Assembly: GCA_023336855.1 (NCBI GenBank)
Contig: JAMBLK010000186.1
Coordinates: forward strand, 1-14,289
Length of the DNA: 14,289 nt
Direction of reading: 5' to 3'
Source of the DNA: Actinomycetes bacterium
Lineage (GTDB): Bacteria; Actinomycetota; Acidimicrobiia; Spongiisociales; UBA5794
Part shown: positions 5,376 through 12,900 of the stretch, piece after piece
Layout of the letters: every line of letters begins with the position of its first letter
Position numbering within the stretch: the first letter of the stretch is position 1
Position numbers and translations under genes: made by a program
Notes under the pieces: model-generated
What the model saw: the letters and a program-made list of their open reading frames with translations, nothing else
Told to the model about the DNA's origin: nothing
Databases searched by the model: none

Positions 5376-6383
5376 GTGAGCGAAACGCGAGCATTCATCG
5401 AAGACCTACCTAAGGCCGAACTGCACCTTCACCTTGAGGGGACGCTCGAGCCGGACTTGAAATTCAAGCTATCGGACCGCAATGGCATCGACATCCCTTA
5501 CTCATCGGTCGAGGAAGTCAAAGCGAGTTACGTCTTCCATGACCTCACATCGTTCCTCGTGGGCTACTACGACGGAATGAGCGTCCTCATCGAGGAGCAG
5601 GACTTCTACGACCTTGCGATGGCGTACTTCAGGAAGGCCCACTCCCAAAATATCGTGTATGCCGAACCCTTCTTCGACCCGCAAGCCCATACGTCGCGCG
5701 GCGTGCCGTTCGAAGCCGTCGTGACCGGAATTCATCGCGCCCAGGTCGACGCTGAAGCCGAGCTCGGTATCAAGACGAATCTGATCATGTGCTTTTTGAG
5801 AGATATGTCGGCCGAATCGGCGATGGAGACTCTCGAGGCATCGCTTCCGTTTAGGAATTGGATCATCGGTGTCGGTCTCGACTCAGACGAGCGAGGCAAT
5901 CCTCCCATGAAATTCAAGGATGTCTTTGCTCGGGCCCGCGAGGAGGGGTACCACCTCACCATGCACTGCGATGTCAACCAGGAGAACTCCGTCGGGCACA
6001 TCTGGGATGCGATCAACGAAATCGGGGTGGAGCGGATCGACCATGGAATCAACTCGCTCGAGGACGAGGCGCTCATTGCTGAGATCAAACGGCGTGACCT
6101 TGCCCTGACGGTCTGCCCCGTCTCCAATCGATATGTCACCGGAAGCCTCACTGTTGACGAGATCGCGAGCATGCTCGACAAGGGCATGCGGGTGCTGATC
6201 AATTCCGACGATCCGGCCTACATGCAGGCGTATCTGAACGAGAATCTGGTCGAGTTGGCCGAGGACGGCAACTTCACAAGGGAGCAGATCACGCAGCTTG
6301 CGAGGAACTCGTTCCTCGCAAGCTGGACCTCGGAGGAAGACAAGGGAGAGTATCTCGCCATGGTCGAGGACTACTCCGCCTGA
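5376..6383 (+). CDS. Adenosine deaminase-family paralog lacking the catalytic Glu motif
   Basis: This paralog of the preceding gene is also 335 residues and keeps long matching blocks (LPKAELHLHLEGTLEP, EEQDFYDL, IGVGLDS, ERIDHG, INSDDPAY). Zinc ligands H17/H19, H197 and D278, plus H223, are kept. The HAGE motif is replaced by HCDV (197-200), putting Val where the proton-transferring Glu normally is, and two extra residues follow before ERIDHG. 'HCDVNQENS' looks ordered rather than decayed, and C-terminal 'CPVSNRYVTG' also differs from the first copy. It may be a subfamily with another substrate (for example N6-substituted adenines, known for a relative from Pseudoalteromonas) or another catalytic acid such as D199 or E203. 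GTG 5376 is preferred over ATG 5343 because AGGGAG lies 7 nt upstream and the length matches the paralog. Confidence 0.85.
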   Translation: MSETRAFIEDLPKAELHLHLEGTLEPDLKFKLSDRNGIDIPYSSVEEVKASYVFHDLTSFLVGYYDGMSVLIEEQDFYDLAMAYFRKAHSQNIVYAEPFFDPQAHTSRGVPFEAVVTGIHRAQVDAEAELGIKTNLIMCFLRDMSAESAMETLEASLPFRNWIIGVGLDSDERGNPPMKFKDVFARAREEGYHLTMHCDVNQENSVGHIWDAINEIGVERIDHGINSLEDEALIAEIKRRDLALTVCPVSNRYVTGSLTVDEIASMLDKGMRVLINSDDPAYMQAYLNENLVELAEDGNFTREQITQLARNSFLASWTSEEDKGEYLAMVEDYSA

Positions 6384-6441
6384 GTACCTGCCCCGGAGAA
6401 CGGATCAACGTCGAGCGGCGACAAGCACCCATGGATGACAT

Positions 6442-7383
6442 CTACTCGCGTTCGAAGACGGTCCCCATCGCAGCAGGGGCCTCGCTGCCGAGGAGGTTGC
6501 GCAAACGCGGAAAGTGGTCGCCGATCCTTCGGAACCCACTGGAGTAAACGAAGACGAGGGCAATGATCATGAGCGGGAACGGTGCAATGGGAAGAACCTG
6601 AGCGAGACCGGGGAACACGTCCTGCAGTTGGAAGGCAAGTACCTGGAGGGCTCCGAACAAGTAGGCGCCGAAAGCCACTCGGAGCGGGTGCCAACCGCCG
6701 AAGATCACGATCGCCAGGGCGATCCATCCAAGGTTGAGCGTCAACGTCTCGCGCCATCCGAGTTTCACGTCGAGCGAGTAAGCGGCGCCAGCGATTCCGA
6801 CCATCGCCCCGCCGAGCACCGTGTACCAGAATCGAAGCGTGTTGACCTTGACACCTCTGGCGAACGCTCCTTCCGGACGCTCGCCTACGCCCTGGAGATT
6901 CAGGCCGGCGCGGGTGCGATAGAACACAAACCACGTGACACCTATCGCCAGAAAGCTGCCATACACCACGAGGTCGTGGTCGAAGAACACCTTCCCAACG
7001 AACGGGATGTCGGAGAGAATGGGGATTGGAAGCGCAGGAACTCGAGGCCCTCGTTCGCCGACGAAGGAGTCTCCGAGGAATGAGGCGAGGTCGGCCGCCA
7101 GCAGGGTAAGAACGAATCCCACGGCGATCTGGTTCAGTTTCAGGCGGATGCTGGTGGACGCGATGATGGCCGCGATCGCGGCTCCGACGATGGCCGCGGC
7201 CCCAAATCCAACGAGTGCGTGGCCCACCCAGAATGCCACGACGAAGCCGGTCATAGCGGAGAGCCGCAAGCTCCCCTCGAGAGAGAGATTGACGACGCCC
7301 GACTTCTCTGTGATCGTCTCCCCCATCGTGGCGATGACGAGTGGAGCCGCTGCAGCGATGATCGAGTTGAGCGTGGCTTCCAC
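6442..7383 (-). CDS. Nucleoside/BMP-type ABC importer, second permease
   Basis: The 313-residue membrane protein is of the RbsC-like (BPD_transp_2) type, COG1079 kind. It opens with a hydrophobic helix followed by 'GETITEKSGVVNLSLEGSLRLSA' (about 20-42), the hallmark of the second permease in BMP-family purine nucleoside importers. About eight to nine further hydrophobic segments follow, with the cytoplasmic coupling stretch 'YRTRAGLNLQGVGERPEGAFARGVKV' near the middle. The start is GTG 7383, with AGGAG 8 nt upstream; this ribosome binding site lies in the end of the previous gene, whose TGA is only 2 bp before the GTG. A longer open frame to 7875 merely shadows the first permease. Last gene of the operon; its stop is 58 bp from that of the convergent deaminase. 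Confidence 0.9.
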   Translation of the reverse strand: MEATLNSIIAAAAPLVIATMGETITEKSGVVNLSLEGSLRLSAMTGFVVAFWVGHALVGFGAAAIVGAAIAAIIASTSIRLKLNQIAVGFVLTLLAADLASFLGDSFVGERGPRVPALPIPILSDIPFVGKVFFDHDLVVYGSFLAIGVTWFVFYRTRAGLNLQGVGERPEGAFARGVKVNTLRFWYTVLGGAMVGIAGAAYSLDVKLGWRETLTLNLGWIALAIVIFGGWHPLRVAFGAYLFGALQVLAFQLQDVFPGLAQVLPIAPFPLMIIALVFVYSSGFRRIGDHFPRLRNLLGSEAPAAMGTVFERE

Positions 7384-7385
7384 AG

Positions 7386-8435
7386 TCAGGGCTCCTCTCG
7401 CACAGCTTGTGAGAAGGAGCCGCGGCTGGCAGACCAGGCGCCGCCGATCATGACGAAGAGGACGATGATCCCCTGGAAGACACCGCCAAAGGCCGAGTCC
7501 AGGCCCAGGCGCAGATCGAGTTGCGTGCTCCCGACCGAGATCGCGACGAAGAACAGGGCAATCGGAGCGATCCAGACCGCGCTGAATCCGGCGAGCAGAA
7601 CGACGAGAATGCCGAGGAAGCCGTACCCGCCTGAGATCGCCGGGACGAGCTTGTGATGGAATGCCGTTACTTGCACGGTTCCGGCGATGCCGGCGAGTGC
7701 ACCGCCGATCGCGAACGCACCGAGCATGTATCTGTTCGTGGGGATGCCGAGAAGGAACGAGCTCTGCGGATTGCGTCCGACCGCTTTGAGACGCAAGCCA
7801 AATCGTGTTCCACGCAGAAGCAGCCACACTGCGAAGACGCTCACAAGACCGAGCGCGACCGGAATCACCGGCCAAGCCGTGCCGAAGGTCTCGAACTCCG
7901 GCATCCAGGCCTCCTCACGGAAGATGTTGGTGCCGCTCGTCGATGCTTGGCCGGTTCGCTGCCAGGGCCCCAGCACTAGATAGACAACTAGGCCTGCGGC
8001 AACGAAGTCAAGACCGAGTCCGCCGAAGATCTCATGTACCCCGCCGTATGTCTTGAGCACACCCGCGAGGAGGGCCCAGATGAGGCCACCGATCGCTCCT
8101 GCGATGATCGTCGCAGGGAGGATGACCCACACCGGTCCGGGAAGTGATCGGGCAACCCATGTGGCCACGATCGCTCCAACGACGATCTGTCCCTCAACGC
8201 CGATGTTCCACAGGCCGGCGGAAAACGTGATGACGAGTCCGGCGGAGGCGAGGAGCAGCGGTGACCATGCGAGCAACGTCGCAGCCATCTTCGAGGCAGA
8301 TCCGAAGGAACCCAGAACGAGCAACCACAGCGCCTCGAAAGGTGGCGCTCCGGCCAGGATCAGCAGAACGACACCAAAAGCGAGTGCCACCGAGAGAGCA
8401 ACAAGCGTGGGGGCGGCAACCCTCACGGCCTTCAC
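7386..8435 (-). CDS. Nucleoside/BMP-type ABC importer, first permease
   Basis: The 349-residue multi-pass permease is of the COG4603 kind. It has an N-terminal signal-anchor-like helix (about 9-29) and 'LLLASAGLVITFSAGLWNIGVEGQIVVGA' (about 60-88), the conserved first-permease signature. It also has 'GLGLDFVA', and a coupling helix 'LLRGTRFGLRLKAVGRNPQSSFLLGI' in the second half. It would form the membrane channel together with the second permease. The start is GTG 8435, overlapping the ATPase stop as GTGA, so the two are translationally coupled. The substrate is inferred to be purine nucleosides or bases from the family and from the convergent deaminases; simple sugars are less likely given the BMP-type binding protein. 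Confidence 0.9.
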   Translation of the reverse strand: MKAVRVAAPTLVALSVALAFGVVLLILAGAPPFEALWLLVLGSFGSASKMAATLLAWSPLLLASAGLVITFSAGLWNIGVEGQIVVGAIVATWVARSLPGPVWVILPATIIAGAIGGLIWALLAGVLKTYGGVHEIFGGLGLDFVAAGLVVYLVLGPWQRTGQASTSGTNIFREEAWMPEFETFGTAWPVIPVALGLVSVFAVWLLLRGTRFGLRLKAVGRNPQSSFLLGIPTNRYMLGAFAIGGALAGIAGTVQVTAFHHKLVPAISGGYGFLGILVVLLAGFSAVWIAPIALFFVAISVGSTQLDLRLGLDSAFGGVFQGIIVLFVMIGGAWSASRGSFSQAVREEP

Positions 8436-9898
8436 CCTCGTACCTTCCCACCGATGAGGTGACCCAATTCCTCGCCGTCCGTTTCGCCGACGTTTCGCAT
8501 GGCGAACACGTCCCCGGCGAAGAACACGACGATGCGATCGCTGTACCGGAGCAACTCGTCGAGATCGGCGGAAGAGAACACGATCGAGGTGCCGTCGCTA
8601 CGACGCTCAAGGAGACGCTGCCATACGTAGGCCGCCGAACCGACGTCGAGGCCTCTCGTAGGATGCTCGAGGAGAAGGAGCCGCACTTCGTCGGGGATCA
8701 TCGCAAGAAGGAGCCTCTGTTGGTTGCCGCCAGAGAGGGCCTCGGCAGGGGATGACGGACGCCCCTTTATCGAGTAGTCGTCAATCTCCTGTCGGGCAGC
8801 CTCGTCGGCAGCATCCCAATTGATGAAGAAACCCGTGTCTTCTGAGGTGAGCACAAGGTGCTCTGCGATCGAGATACCTTCAACGAGTCCCTCCTCGAGA
8901 CGTCCCGCCGGGAGATAGTGAACGCCGGCAGCAAGATGATCGCGATACGACGCTTTGTTGAGGTTGTTCCCGTCGACCGACAAGAGTCCGGAGCTTGGGG
9001 CCAACAGCCCTGCGCATGCGCGCAGCAACGTTCGTTGACCGCTCCCCTCAAGACCGGCAAGACCGACGACCTCACCTGCAGCGCAACTGAGGCTCAAATC
9101 CTCGATATGTGTTGTGCCCTCCTCGATGGTGACTCGGGACAGTTCGAGCACGGGAGCCCCGAATGGAGCTGGATCTCGATCCTCCTCGACGAACACCTTC
9201 CCGAACATCTTCTCCACAAGCACTTCGGATGTGATCGGCATTGCCGCCTCGAAGACGACCTTCCCCTGTCGGATCACCGTGACCGAATCACACAGCTCCT
9301 CGACCTCCTCAAGTTTGTGAGACACGAACAGCACGATCAATCCATTCTCTGCGAGGCTGCGGAGCGTCAAGAACAGCTGGTCACGCTGCGTCGCAGAGAT
9401 CCCGGTCGTCGGCTCGTCGAAGATCAACACTTTGGCGCCAAGCCACATGAGACGCGTGATCTCGAGCTGTTGACGTTCGCCAACTGTGAGATCGCGAGCG
9501 AGGCGCTCCGAATCGAATCGGAAACCAAGTTCGCCGCTCACGCGCTCGAGTTCCGCCCTCGCGTCCGATCGATCGAGTCTCTGTGGCCCGGGGCTTCCGA
9601 GGACGAAGTTGTCTAGGACCGTGAACGGGAGAAACACCAGCGGATCCTGGTGAAGCATCCCGATGCCGACCTTGATAGCGTCTGCAGGGGACCGGAGATC
9701 GAGGGTCTCGCCGTCGAGATCTACCTCACCGGAGTCGGCCTCGTAGAAGCCGGAGAGGATCTTCATCAACGTGGATTTGCCGGCGCCATTCTCTCCGAGA
9801 ATTCCGTGGAGCGATCCAGATTCAATCGTGAACGAGATCCCATCATTCGCACGAATAGTGCCGAAGTGCTTGCGAATATCGTGTGTCGCCAATCCCAT
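8432..9898 (-). CDS. Nucleoside/BMP-type ABC importer, double-domain ATPase
   Basis: The 488-residue protein has two fused nucleotide-binding domains. The first (about 1-240) is complete: Walker A GENGAGKS (35-42), signature LTVGERQQ (137-144), Walker B VLIFDEPTTG (157-166) and H-loop H194. The second (about 249-488) has a degenerate Walker A GLEGSGQRT (282-290, no Lys), an intact signature LSGGNQQR (388-395) and a Walker B ending LLLLEHPTRG (407-416), without the usual catalytic Glu. Such asymmetry, with one working site, is normal for the COG3845/RbsA group. ATG 9898 begins a typical N terminus (MGLATHDIRKHFGTIRANDG). An in-frame GTG at 9970 is rejected because it lies within a long hairpin. 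It energises import by the two permeases encoded downstream. Confidence 0.92.
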   Translation of the reverse strand: MGLATHDIRKHFGTIRANDGISFTIESGSLHGILGENGAGKSTLMKILSGFYEADSGEVDLDGETLDLRSPADAIKVGIGMLHQDPLVFLPFTVLDNFVLGSPGPQRLDRSDARAELERVSGELGFRFDSERLARDLTVGERQQLEITRLMWLGAKVLIFDEPTTGISATQRDQLFLTLRSLAENGLIVLFVSHKLEEVEELCDSVTVIRQGKVVFEAAMPITSEVLVEKMFGKVFVEEDRDPAPFGAPVLELSRVTIEEGTTHIEDLSLSCAAGEVVGLAGLEGSGQRTLLRACAGLLAPSSGLLSVDGNNLNKASYRDHLAAGVHYLPAGRLEEGLVEGISIAEHLVLTSEDTGFFINWDAADEAARQEIDDYSIKGRPSSPAEALSGGNQQRLLLAMIPDEVRLLLLEHPTRGLDVGSAAYVWQRLLERRSDGTSIVFSSADLDELLRYSDRIVVFFAGDVFAMRNVGETDGEELGHLIGGKVRG

Positions 9899-9938
9899 GA
9901 CGGTGCAGGCTACTCGCCGCGACCGGCCCCATTGCGCG

Positions 9939-9973
9939 ACGGTGGGGGAGACCGTCTCGGTCTCCCCCACCGT
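9939..9973. other. Perfect 16-bp hairpin between binding-protein and ATPase genes
   Basis: Bases 9939-9954 pair perfectly with 9958-9973 around a 3-nt loop (TCT on the + strand), with a GC-rich stem (GGTGGGGGAGACCG core). It lies 13 nt after the binding-protein stop and 40 nt before the ATPase start. No T-run follows in the operon direction, so it is more likely an mRNA 3'-end stabiliser or partial terminator, which would let the binding protein be made in excess over the membrane parts, than a full stop. Confidence 0.75.
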
Positions 9974-9986
9974 TCACAATCGTCCG

Positions 9987-11270
9987 TTACCCAGCGGAGC
10001 TTGCACCCTCCACACCTTCAAGGAGCTGTTTCGTGTACCAGATCTGAGCGTCAGTCGCTACTTCGCCATCTGCCAGGTACGGCGTGCCGTCTTGGAAGGT
10101 GAGCGGTCCGACGAACAGATTGATCGACCCGTCACCGAGACCGGTGATCAAGGTATCCACCGTGGCGGAAGCGTCATCCGTCAGGGCATCGCCTGCGACC
10201 CACCCGATCATGCTCGTGTCCGGGTTGTTGATGTCACTCCAGTCTGGGCCGAGCCATTGGAACTCGGTTGTGTAGTCGCCTGCGAGGATCGACTCAACCA
10301 CCCCCAGGTACGAAGGACCCCAGTTGAAGTAGGGAACTCCCAGGCAGACCTCCGGTGCTTCGGAGCAACCACCCACGAAGTCGAAGGGAATGGCCCATAC
10401 ATCCTCGCCCGCAGCAGCACGCTGCCCAGCGACAACGAGTGCTTCGGTGGTGTCGATACCTGAGATGACAACGTCTGCGCCGCCGTCGTAGAACGCGTTT
10501 GTGACCTCAGTCGGGTCGAGCGTCACACCGGGGATGTTGAACCAGAAGCCGATCCAGTTCACTTCCAAGCCAAGTTCGGCCGGATCGTTGCCGGCTCCCT
10601 CCCAGCAGTACCGTGCGCCCAGGTAGACCGAGTTCACAAGCCGCAGTGTCTCGTCGTTGATGAGCGGACCGAGGTAGGCGATCTTGCCCGTCTCGGAGGT
10701 CAACGCAGCAGCGCACCCAGCAAACATCTTGCCATAGATCATCTTGCCCATGATGTTGCCGAGGTTGGGCAGGTCCGGTCGATAGCCATCTCCCTCGGCC
10801 CACGCGCTGTCACCCGATGACCAGATCATTGGAACGTCTGGGTGTGCAGCCGCCGCTGCCTCGATTCCGTCCTTCATGTCGTCGGATGTTGCGAAGATCA
10901 ACGAGGCGCCCTGCTCGATCATGTCATCGACGACCTGTTCGACAGACGTCTCTGGACGGTCGGCGGGATTGACGGTATCGAGCGAGATCATCGTCGCCCC
11001 CGTCAGCTCCTCGATGTACTTTCCTGCCTCAAAGTGGGCCTGGGACCAGCCGTGATCGTTCTCGGGTCCGACGAGGATCATCCCGAAGGTGAACCCTTCG
11101 CCCGACATGGCCGCCGTCGTGGTGGTCTCTTCCCCACCTGACGTCGTGGCCGTCTCGTCTCCACCTGTCGTTGTCGTCGTGTCGTCGCTCGAGTCGCTGC
11201 AAGCCGCCGCGATCATCGCCAGCACTATCAGCAGTGCCAGCAGCCCGAACATCCGTCGTGGTCGTTTCAT
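9987..11270 (-). CDS. BMP-family (nucleoside-type) substrate-binding lipoprotein
   Basis: This 427-residue extracytoplasmic binding protein has a signal peptide with arginine-rich start (MKRPRR) and lipobox IAAAC with lipidated Cys24. A Thr/Gly/Glu-rich flexible linker (about 25-54) tethers the globular part. The BMP/PnrA fold begins 'FTFGMILVGPENDHGWSQAHFEAGKY', with the characteristic 'ND.GWSQAH' loop, and continues with 'FATSDDMKDG', 'YGKMFAGCAAA' and 'DVVISGIDTTEAL'. BMP proteins such as PnrA bind purine nucleosides; actual specificity here is inferred. GGAGG (11280-11276) lies 5 nt before ATG 11270, a strong site consistent with high expression. First gene of the operon; about 153 bp separate it from the divergent aminopeptidase. 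Confidence 0.93.
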   Translation of the reverse strand: MKRPRRMFGLLALLIVLAMIAAACSDSSDDTTTTTGGDETATTSGGEETTTTAAMSGEGFTFGMILVGPENDHGWSQAHFEAGKYIEELTGATMISLDTVNPADRPETSVEQVVDDMIEQGASLIFATSDDMKDGIEAAAAAHPDVPMIWSSGDSAWAEGDGYRPDLPNLGNIMGKMIYGKMFAGCAAALTSETGKIAYLGPLINDETLRLVNSVYLGARYCWEGAGNDPAELGLEVNWIGFWFNIPGVTLDPTEVTNAFYDGGADVVISGIDTTEALVVAGQRAAAGEDVWAIPFDFVGGCSEAPEVCLGVPYFNWGPSYLGVVESILAGDYTTEFQWLGPDWSDINNPDTSMIGWVAGDALTDDASATVDTLITGLGDGSINLFVGPLTFQDGTPYLADGEVATDAQIWYTKQLLEGVEGASSAG

Positions 11271-11306
11271 CGATCCCTCCAGTTGTTCTCGTCACTTCTC
11301 AGAATC

Positions 11307-11333
11307 AACGCCGGGCGCTCTGCGACCGGCGTT
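11307..11333. promoter_or_regulatory. 8-bp inverted repeat in the divergent promoter region
   Basis: AACGCCGG (11307-11314) and CCGGCGTT (11326-11333) are a perfect inverted repeat with an 11-bp spacer (arm centres 19 bp apart). It lies 37 bp upstream of the binding-protein start and about 90 bp before the aminopeptidase. It may be a repressor site for the importer operon or an mRNA 5' hairpin. No clear -35/-10 pair was found in the 11271-11423 gap; TAGAGT on the reverse strand (about 11356-11351) is only a weak -10-like match. Confidence 0.4.
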
Positions 11334-11423
11334 CGAACCCGGCACTCTCACTCTAGGCGTCCCGGTCAGCGGCACTGTGTTGGCGACTTGCGTTCGCACC
11401 GTCCAGGCCCGAAACTCTGCAAC

Positions 11424-12884
11424 ATGGCTCGATTCACACAACGCCGCACCCAGTTCATGGACACAATCGGGAGCGGCCTCGCGATCGTTCCCTCTGCCGT
11501 CGAAACCATCAGGAACGACGACGTCGACCACGTGTTCCGTCAGTCATCGGACTTCTTCTTCTTGACCGGGTTTGAAGAACCGGACGCAGTGGCGTTGTTC
11601 GATCCGACACACGATCAACCGTATGTGCTCTTCGTCCGTCCTCGTGACCCCGAGATGGAGGCGTGGAACGGGAAGCGTGCCGGCGTCGAAGGTGCCACGG
11701 ATCGCTTCGGAGCCGACGAGGCGTTCCCTATCGCCGATCTTGAGAAGGTCCTCCGCGACCGGTTCCGCGACCGCGACGCTCTCTGGTACGCCACCGGTTC
11801 CTCCGTCGACTCGCGCGTGCTCGGGGCTCTGCGCCAGGCAAGAGGCATGAAGCTCAGGGCCGGCGTCACAGTTCCATCATCGATCATCGATCCGGCGACA
11901 GTTCTTCATGAGCTGAGGCTCATCAAGTCATCCGAAGAGATCGATGCTCTTCGCGAGGCTTGCCGTATCTCGGCGGACGGCCACTGCGAGGCAATGCGGT
12001 TCGCCGCTCCTGGACGGTCAGAGCACGACGTGCAGTCCGCGATGGAGTACGTCTTTCGCGCATCCGGGGCGACCCGCGAGGGATACCCGTCCATCGTCGC
12101 CTCAGGCGACAATGCGTGCATCCTGCACTACGTCGAGAACGACCAACCTCTAGAGGACGGTGACCTTCTTCTCATCGACGCTGCAGCCGAGGTCGGCTAC
12201 CTGTCATCGGACATCACTCGCACGTTCCCGGTCAACGGTCGATTCAGCGATGCCCAGCGAGCGGTGTACGACGTCGTCCTTGCAGCCCAGGAAGCAGTCA
12301 TCGAGGCCTGCGAGCCGGGCCTTCCGTTCACTGATATGCACGAGATCGCTGTGCGTACGCTCACCGAAGGCATGATCGCTCTCGACCTCCTGCCCGGCCC
12401 CGTTGAGGACGCCATCGCCTACGGCTGGTACCGCGAGTTCTACTTCCACGGAACGGGACACTGGCTCGGCATGGATGTCCACGATGCGGGGGCATACCGG
12501 ATCGACGGCGTTGGCCGGCCACTGCAGCCGGGGATGGCGTTCACGGTGGAACCCGGCATCTATGTCGCCCGGGACAAGACGACTCTCGAACTCTCGAAAG
12601 CGCCGTTCGATGCGGACGCAGAGAGGGATCTTGCCTACCTCAAGGGTGCTTCCGAGGCGAAGCGCATCCTCGACGAGCGACGCAGCGAAGCAGACACCGT
12701 CACACACGGGGTCCCCGAACAATTCCTGGGGATCGGTATCCGGATCGAGGACGATCTCCTGGTCACGTCATCTGGGTGCGAGAACTTGACACGCGGCGTC
12801 CCCGTGGACCCCGACGAGATCGAGACTCTCTGGAGCGAGATACCGACGGTGCCCGTGATGTCCGATGCGGGTGTGGATTCGTAG
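11424..12884 (+). CDS. pepP: M24 metallopeptidase, Xaa-Pro aminopeptidase (PepP-like)
   Basis: The 486-residue cytoplasmic peptidase removes N-terminal residues preceding proline. The N-terminal creatinase-like domain (about 1-165) begins with 'RRTQFMDTIGSGLAIVPSA' and has 'QSSDFFFLTGFEEPDAV'. The C-terminal pita-bread domain carries the five dinuclear metal ligands: D252 (LIDAAAE), D263 (SDITRTFPV), H346 (HGTGHWLGMDVHD), E376 (FTVEPGIYV) and E442 (GIRIEDDLLVT). Between 'EPGIYVARD' and 'VPEQFLGIGIRIEDD' there is a charged insertion of about 45 residues (385-430) where E. coli PepP has only a few. ATG 11424 is chosen because it just includes the usual N-terminal helix. No good ribosome binding site precedes it, and ATG 11457 would cut into the domain. 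It may help recycle peptides, with no evident link to purine uptake. Confidence 0.92.
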   Translation: MARFTQRRTQFMDTIGSGLAIVPSAVETIRNDDVDHVFRQSSDFFFLTGFEEPDAVALFDPTHDQPYVLFVRPRDPEMEAWNGKRAGVEGATDRFGADEAFPIADLEKVLRDRFRDRDALWYATGSSVDSRVLGALRQARGMKLRAGVTVPSSIIDPATVLHELRLIKSSEEIDALREACRISADGHCEAMRFAAPGRSEHDVQSAMEYVFRASGATREGYPSIVASGDNACILHYVENDQPLEDGDLLLIDAAAEVGYLSSDITRTFPVNGRFSDAQRAVYDVVLAAQEAVIEACEPGLPFTDMHEIAVRTLTEGMIALDLLPGPVEDAIAYGWYREFYFHGTGHWLGMDVHDAGAYRIDGVGRPLQPGMAFTVEPGIYVARDKTTLELSKAPFDADAERDLAYLKGASEAKRILDERRSEADTVTHGVPEQFLGIGIRIEDDLLVTSSGCENLTRGVPVDPDEIETLWSEIPTVPVMSDAGVDS

Positions 12885-12900
12885 ACCGAAGGGCCTACGA
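12879..12900. terminator. Weak hairpin spanning both convergent stop codons
   Basis: TCGTAG (12879-12884) and CTACGA (12895-12900) form a 6-bp stem with a 10-nt loop. Each arm is the final Ser codon plus TAG of one of the two convergent genes. There is no T-run; a bidirectional termination role is possible but weakly supported. Confidence 0.3.

Noticed and set aside
6384..6441. Terminator between the second deaminase and the importer operon
   Set aside because: Only a 4-bp stem (GTCG/CGAC) and no T-run could be found, too weak to report.
6514..8755. Several long rightward frames opposite the importer permeases and ATPase
   Set aside because: They are shadows of GC-rich genes on the reverse strand, full of Arg/Pro/Ser, with no recognisable domain or ribosome binding site.
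9899..9970. Upstream GTG start for the ABC ATPase
   Set aside because: It would translate through the 16-bp hairpin and add 24 residues with no homology; ATG 9898 begins the normal domain.
11271..11423. Purine riboswitch upstream of the importer
   Set aside because: The conserved three-way-junction core bases of purine riboswitches are not seen; only a simple inverted repeat is present.
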